Shown here in pieces: positions 59,066-64,000 of a DNA stretch of 64,000 nt (positions are counted from its first letter, which is position 1; every line of letters begins with the position of its first letter). Position numbers and translations under genes: made by a program. The stretch comes from Sanghuangporus weigelae (lineage: Eukaryota; Basidiomycota; Agaricomycetes; Hymenochaetales; Hymenochaetaceae): NCBI GenBank assembly GCA_033182465.1, contig CP137322.1:1054001-1118000 (forward strand), read 5' to 3'. The notes under the pieces were generated by a model. It worked only from the letters and a program-made list of their open reading frames with translations, ran no database searches and was not told the origin of the DNA.

Positions 59066-61811
59066 GGTCGCGTACGCAAGGTGTGCCACGCCTTGTCGAT
59101 GATCTGCTGCTCTTGGCTTTGACTGTTTGAAAAGTCAAAGGCAGCGTCAAGCACAGTTGAGGGCTTGAGAAGACACGCGTATTGTGACACTCACAGAACG
59201 TTACCAGCCGCCACAAACAAGAAAACAATCCCTTATTCAACTCGCTTCTCAGGTGAGTTTTCATGCATAAGTTGGAAATCACTGTTGGAAATCACTACAA
59301 AAAGAGCATGTTTCAGGGCTTACCTCGATAGTTACTTAGATGGTCAAATGACTGTTTAGAATCAAGAGAGTAACACGGCTCTGTGATATTTCGTGTCACC
59401 GCACCGTGACTCAGGGTCTAAGGTGACATTTCATTCAAATAAGTAATCAAGGCAAGGCAAAACACCTCGTATGTCTCATGACTCCCACTGGTTGCTTGTT
59501 CTCTCTGGAAGTCTCCAACAAGTGAACATTAATATTGTTTCTACAACACAATTTTCTATCTCTCGATTGATTATTCTCCACTTCACCAATAAATTCTCTT
59601 CGTGGTCTTATTACCGCTGCCCAATGAATCGGAATAGGAAAAAGTATTTCGATCATTAATCCGTGCAAAGATCGTACCTAGCTTTCACAACGCTGCGCCG
59701 AAGGTATTTGAGCATTCCCAAACGGCGTGGATATGGCGTTATATGCCCGTTGACTTCGCAAAAGGATCGAAACCGTTGCATTATCCTTGCCAAGTTCAAG
59801 GAAGGTCATATATCTTGATTGAAGCATCTCTCCAATCCTGCGTGGGTACCGGCCGCAGAGCGCGCAATCTTTGCAGACATGACGAGCGCAGAGGTATCTA
59901 ATTGCAATCATTGGGTCAGCCGACATCGACCTACTGAATGCTACGGAAAGACGCGCAATAGACAAATCGGGTCCCAGGTCTGAGTCCCTTTCAGCGGTCC
60001 CGACACCTCGGATGTCGATGCAGCGTGTTCGCCGTCCGTCCCCGCTTAAGGTTATCTTAGAGTTGGTCTCAACTGACGAACGGGTAAAGTCCCTTGGCTC
60101 CTAACGCCCCAATCAAGATCCTTTCGGCGACCACCTACAAACATCCGAGATCTAGAGGGGGGGTCCCAAGTCGATCCCTGAAATAGCGTGCGCAGCATCA
60201 AATGTGGCTCAGGCGTGCCGCGAGCCTTCGCAATTCACTCAATATTTGCGAAGCCTGACACGCCGTAAGGAAAAATTCTGAAGCCTAACTGTGAACCAGT
60301 ACTGCTGCTTCCCCGCGGCTTCTTTCGACTGCGCTGAGACCGTAAAATGAGTTGATGAAAGGGACTCGAGCAAACAGGGTCGAAAATTTCAGGCTTGCGC
60401 TGATTGAAAAGAGCACAGCTTCTGTTTGAGCGAAAAAGGGTCTCTAAGCGGAACCAAAATTTTTTGTGTTTTTTGATCACCGGAGATCACGGGACCGCAG
60501 CACCTCGACGCGTCGCACTCGCAGTTCGCTCCTCAAAATACCACATTTGAAATCATCTCGTCACGGCCTAGACTAGCGAAAAGCCATTCTAAATGAGTGT
60601 CGGCAAAGATGAACTACTGGTGGTCCGCTGCGCCTGAGAGCTACGAATCCATTGCGATTCGTTTTCATAGAGTTACTGGTGAATATATGGCATGCCGAAT
60701 GACACGCGGCAAGTTTGGCTAGGCCCATGTCCCCTGAATTCTTCTTATTTCTCAAATATAGGGAACTTTAATGCGTTTCCTCAATTATTCTGTTCTCTCA
60801 TACTTACCCCAAACGAGAAATCAATGCTCTCCGTGGTTCACAAATAATCATACACACCCCGTTCACAAAGTATAAAAAATTGTACCCGGTAAACTCATCA
60901 GCAGACTCCAAGCTTAATGAGGACTCCACATCGCGCCGCTGTTGTGCACCCTGGCAACACAGACCCATCGGGATGTCCGTGCAAAACGTGCATTAGCTCA
61001 TCCCCCTCAACTTTCGGCTGAATCACGATATCTTCAAGTTTCACGTTATAAATGCATGTTAGCCGATGTGCGATTCGGATGATGCAAGTGTTTTACACGA
61101 GGTTGTTGAATGGATTGATGAAAGCTTTACGCATGAAGTTGCCCAGACCAAACAAGGACGACAGGAAAAACGTATTTGGGCGTGCTTCAAAGGTTCTATC
61201 CAAGTGTCACTCTACCCCTCTCCGGGTTTCAGTCGAGCTGATAACTGAGCAGCCAAGACGCCGTTGCGAACCCGTTTCAATTCCGCGGTCTAGTCTATGA
61301 GGCGGGGCTAGAAGTCCTCTAGCAATCAGCGTCAATCTAATATCCAGAACCTTCTTGATGGGACCTTGAACTGATTTAGGAGAAGATGAGACTTCTGCCT
61401 TCGTAGTTAGCTTAGTATTTTACAGACGACCCCGGATAGGGATGAGGGAGGTTATATACTACGACATGTGAAAGTGAAACTGACACGGAAAGGGAATGTA
61501 GAGCATGTTTCGCTGAGAAGAGAGAGCGGAGTAGTGCGAGGATGAGAGAACGAGAACGAGAAGATAAGGTCCAAATAAAAATGTACAAAATGATCGTGAA
61601 CAGACATGTCATGAAAATAATTCATATAGATACAGTGATCTTTTTTGACTTTCCTTCCATTGATAGCAGAAACATTCCTTAATCTTTTACTGGCGATATG
61701 CAAATCGTTACGCGTTACATCTGTAAAATCCGGTCAACTTTCCACGACCGAAGTGAGATGAAAAGAAAAGAACCTGCCATCAGACGAGATAATAATTAAG
61801 GGTAAACAAGA
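59066..61811. other. Longest intergenic region of the window
   Basis: 2.7 kb between NAA50 and the intronless repeat protein, both on the minus strand. No open frame resembles a family. It contains an imperfect inverted repeat at 60212-60264. The stretch from 61400 to 61800 would be the 3' flank of the next gene. Decayed repeat DNA is possible but not shown. Confidence 0.4.
60212..60264. repeat. Imperfect inverted repeat (hairpin)
   Basis: The left arm holds GGCGTG (60212-60217) and CTTCGCAA (60226-60233). The right arm holds TTGCGAAG (60246-60253) and CACGCC (60259-60264). The two arms are about 19-22 bases long with a 12-base loop. Confidence 0.55.
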
Positions 61812-63389
61812 TCAAGTGTCCTTTTTCCAGCTCTCGGTCTTCAGTAACCCGTTCTTCTTCGGAGTCTTTGATGGCGACCTTTTCGACCTCATCGCGGTGG
61901 GGGATGGCGGGGGTTTGGGCAGAGTCCTGAGAGTAGAAGTATCAATCCTTCCAGGAGATTTGGGGGATTTAAGCGGCGACGGTACACCCAGTCGCCTCTG
62001 CTCAAACTTCTTCTGAGGCGAGCGCGGCAGCTGACGATCAAGGACCTGGAGATACACGTCGTCGAAGGCGCGGAAGATGCAGCCTCGCTCATCATACTCC
62101 GCGCGCATCGCCCAGACACAGTGCCAACGACTCTCTCCAGCAAACTTGAACGCGACTGCAACATGCGACTGCGTCCAACTCTGCTCCCATTCTCGGCGCT
62201 CAAGCGCCTTGTCCGCAAGTCGGATATGTGCACAGTCTGTAATCTCGCGGTCCACGACGTGTCGTCCAGGAACTTCAAGCATACGGAGCAATACCTCATC
62301 CATCTCAAGTATGCAAGAGCGAGAAGTCGATCTGGATTCTGGTTTCGCTCCCGAGGTGTTCCGCGGATCATATCCGTCGACAAGGATCTGGTATGTCGTC
62401 CCATCCGCAAATGAAAGCGTTACAGTCGGATGATCTGGGGAGCGTCGGATATGCGTGAGCACTTTGCCTACGAGAATCTTAGGGTCAATGCCGAGAGTCG
62501 GGATCGGCGGTGGGGAAGACCGGGCTCGTGGCCTGAGCTTCTTTGGGGTCCCATCTGATGATGAACTCGTGCTCGCCACAGCCGATGAGCCCGTACTCGT
62601 CGAAGCAGTTGAGGTAATTGAGGTGGTTTCCGTGGCTTCCTTAACGACAGGAGTCGTATCAGTCGCTTTTTCAGAGTCATGAGAGTCTCCAAGCAATTCG
62701 TCTGCAGAGCTGGTGGACGTGATACTTGTCCCCGCAAATGATGACGTCGTCGAGCTAGATGAAGCAGTCGAAGCGTCATCTGCCGTAAGCTTCTCTGCTT
62801 GCTTTGAAGCGGAAGTCAACGCAGGATTCTCGCTTCGTGCCTCATCGATGACTGCGATGTAGTCGCCAGATGGTCTGTCACGCGTCGTATTCTTGCTAGG
62901 ATGTGATTTATTGGGTGGCTCCAAACTGGATGGAGTAGAGATGGGGGCTGAAGTCTCATCCAGCGGCTTTTCATAGGAAGAAAAGCCGAACTTCTCGTCC
63001 TTCGCGCTGTCAACGGCTTCTTTCCAGGTAACGTGTGCATTATCGGCTTTAGAGGTCCCCTGAGTCTCGATGCTGGACGATACTGGTCGCGACTTTGACG
63101 AATCTGATGAAACAGTAACAACATCATCGACGGGCTTGTCTACTGGCGACGACGCGTTTTCCTCGCGTCGTACATCTTCTACTGCTATGATCCAGCCGCT
63201 GGGCGACCTTGTAGCTGCAGGATCCCTCTTTCGGGCTGGGCAGATCGAAGGTCGCCTGTTCCACTGAATAGGCGATACTGGTTGAACGTCGTCTTGCGGT
63301 TTTTCTTTAGGAGATGGTGTACTAGGTTCGGGTTTCGCGTCCGCGGTGACTGTAAACCAGCCGTCAGCGTCGATAGTGAGCGGGGGCAT
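61812..63389 (-). CDS. Unrecognised intronless protein with four spaced repeats
   Basis: 525 residues from a single open frame starting MPPLTIDADGWFTV. The N-terminal 290 residues are Ser/Thr/Pro-rich and carry four copies of a 25-residue unit, at residues 10-34, 65-89, 121-145 and 176-200. The rest of that half is Ser/Thr-rich. The C-terminal half looks folded: PKILVGKVLTHIRRSPDHPT, VTLSFADGTTYQILVDGYDP, RMLEVPGRHVVDREITDCAH, SHVAVAFKFAGESRWHCVWA and GCIFRAFDDVYLQVLDRQLP (about residues 300-460). The tail is basic, Ser/Pro/Lys-rich (SKRSPSKTPKKNGLLKTES). I do not recognise the folded part. The whole frame is open, which in so intron-rich a window is itself unusual. The stop is at 61812-61814. 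Confidence 0.7.
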   Translation of the reverse strand: MPPLTIDADGWFTVTADAKPEPSTPSPKEKPQDDVQPVSPIQWNRRPSICPARKRDPAATRSPSGWIIAVEDVRREENASSPVDKPVDDVVTVSSDSSKSRPVSSSIETQGTSKADNAHVTWKEAVDSAKDEKFGFSSYEKPLDETSAPISTPSSLEPPNKSHPSKNTTRDRPSGDYIAVIDEARSENPALTSASKQAEKLTADDASTASSSSTTSSFAGTSITSTSSADELLGDSHDSEKATDTTPVVKEATETTSITSTASTSTGSSAVASTSSSSDGTPKKLRPRARSSPPPIPTLGIDPKILVGKVLTHIRRSPDHPTVTLSFADGTTYQILVDGYDPRNTSGAKPESRSTSRSCILEMDEVLLRMLEVPGRHVVDREITDCAHIRLADKALERREWEQSWTQSHVAVAFKFAGESRWHCVWAMRAEYDERGCIFRAFDDVYLQVLDRQLPRSPQKKFEQRRLGVPSPLKSPKSPGRIDTSTLRTLPKPPPSPTAMRSKRSPSKTPKKNGLLKTESWKKDT

Positions 63390-64000
63390 GGCGGGAAGAA
63401 GGAGGTAGTCAGGAGAGAAGGAGAAGAGGCGTCGCGTGGCTAGATCTTTAGCGGAGGCAGAATTTGGATGTGGCTGTACGTAAGCTTCTGTTCCGTTTGC
63501 CGATCAAAGCCCCGCCCTAATTTGGTAACCGGTCAAGATATGACACGTGACCTCATATTATTTCCCCAAAATTCTCTGGAATTTCACGACACGTTGAAAC
63601 AATGCTCGAAATATTCAATGAATTCGGCCAGCGGGGACTACCACAACAGAGGAGACGCATGAAGGTATATTAGCTACTTGGTAACATATCCGTAGTTTTC
63701 ATATTGTCCATTTCTCCAACGTACATGCAATTAATTTGGGTGCAAGTTGATTCCATTCTTTCTTCCACATCTCAGCCGGTAGCCGGTAGTTCGAGGCGTC
63801 GGAGAGTACCCTCACAACGTCGCCGGACATAATTAGCCGGATAAGACTGCGCCGGGCGGGTAGCGAATATACTCGCGTTCTGTGACATCTGCGGCATCGG
63901 GAGCTTCTTCAGCTGTCCGTTCGCGGGGGCGAGTCGGTCGCTGGAGACCCCTCGGCTGGATCGTGGCGTCTTGAGCTTGGTCGAGACACCCTGCGTAATA
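63390..64000. other. Intergenic, right edge of the window
   Basis: Promoter side of the repeat protein gene. A CACGTG box lies at 63544-63549, about 155 bases upstream of the start codon. The last 200 bases are more G/C-rich and could belong to a gene beyond the window, but no frame can be assigned. Confidence 0.35.
63544..63549. promoter_or_regulatory. CACGTG box upstream of the repeat protein gene
   Basis: E-box core within ACACGTGACC. This is the fourth promoter in the window with this word. Function is inference. Confidence 0.3.

Overview
The window reads as nuclear DNA of a filamentous basidiomycete, most likely a mushroom-forming agaricomycete. Genes are closely packed on both strands. 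Most are cut by short introns of about 45 to 90 bases with GT..AG ends, and flanking DNA is only a few hundred bases. The gene content is fungal: an AA9 copper monooxygenase, an EF3-type ABC ATPase, a Sng1-type membrane protein, a Clr4-type methyltransferase, a Clr2-type protein and a GH18 chitinase. I see no rRNA, tRNA, CRISPR array or intact mobile element. Species assignment is inference, not observation.

Layout. 0-11 kb: an Apq12-like membrane protein, mitochondrial pyruvate carrier, Clr4/Suv39-type H3K9 methyltransferase, palmitoyl-protein thioesterase, secreted ferritin-like Rds1-type protein and a mitochondrial carrier. 11-22 kb: a large RhoGAP protein, a Sng1/DUF3533 membrane protein and a single-pass membrane protein with a poly-aspartate tract. 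22-30 kb: Spo11, a GTPBP1-like GTPase and a membrane-anchored GH18 chitinase. 30-38 kb: an EF3-family ATPase, an AA9 lytic polysaccharide monooxygenase and a homeodomain protein. 39-48 kb: an NDR-type kinase carrying a CRIB-like motif, a C2H2 factor, BolA and a Clr2 N-terminal-domain protein. 48-64 kb: an unrecognised protein, a CREG-like flavin-fold protein, DNA ligase I, a second C2H2 factor, the acetyltransferase NAA50 and an unrecognised intronless protein with four spaced repeats.

The genes do not form one pathway or a biosynthetic cluster. Loose themes are silencing (Clr4 and Clr2 types), meiosis and DNA joining (Spo11, ligase I), polarity signalling (RhoGAP, CRIB-NDR kinase), and cell wall or plant polymer breakdown (GH18, AA9). 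Several neighbours are divergent with short shared promoters (Clr4/PPT1, 212 bp; BolA/Clr2-like, 168 bp).

I found no whole new system. The most notable observations are: an NDR kinase whose CRIB-like motif is assembled across a splice junction; an AA9 gene with 10-nt and 17-nt microexons close to active-site residues; a protein with four 25-residue repeats spaced 55 to 56 residues apart; a 24-residue duplication in the cytoplasmic head of the Sng1-like protein; and one conserved-looking protein with no recognisable family. Exon boundaries were worked out by eye from reading frame, splice sites and family motifs; those not given explicitly are approximate. Lengths are genomic spans from start codon to stop codon.
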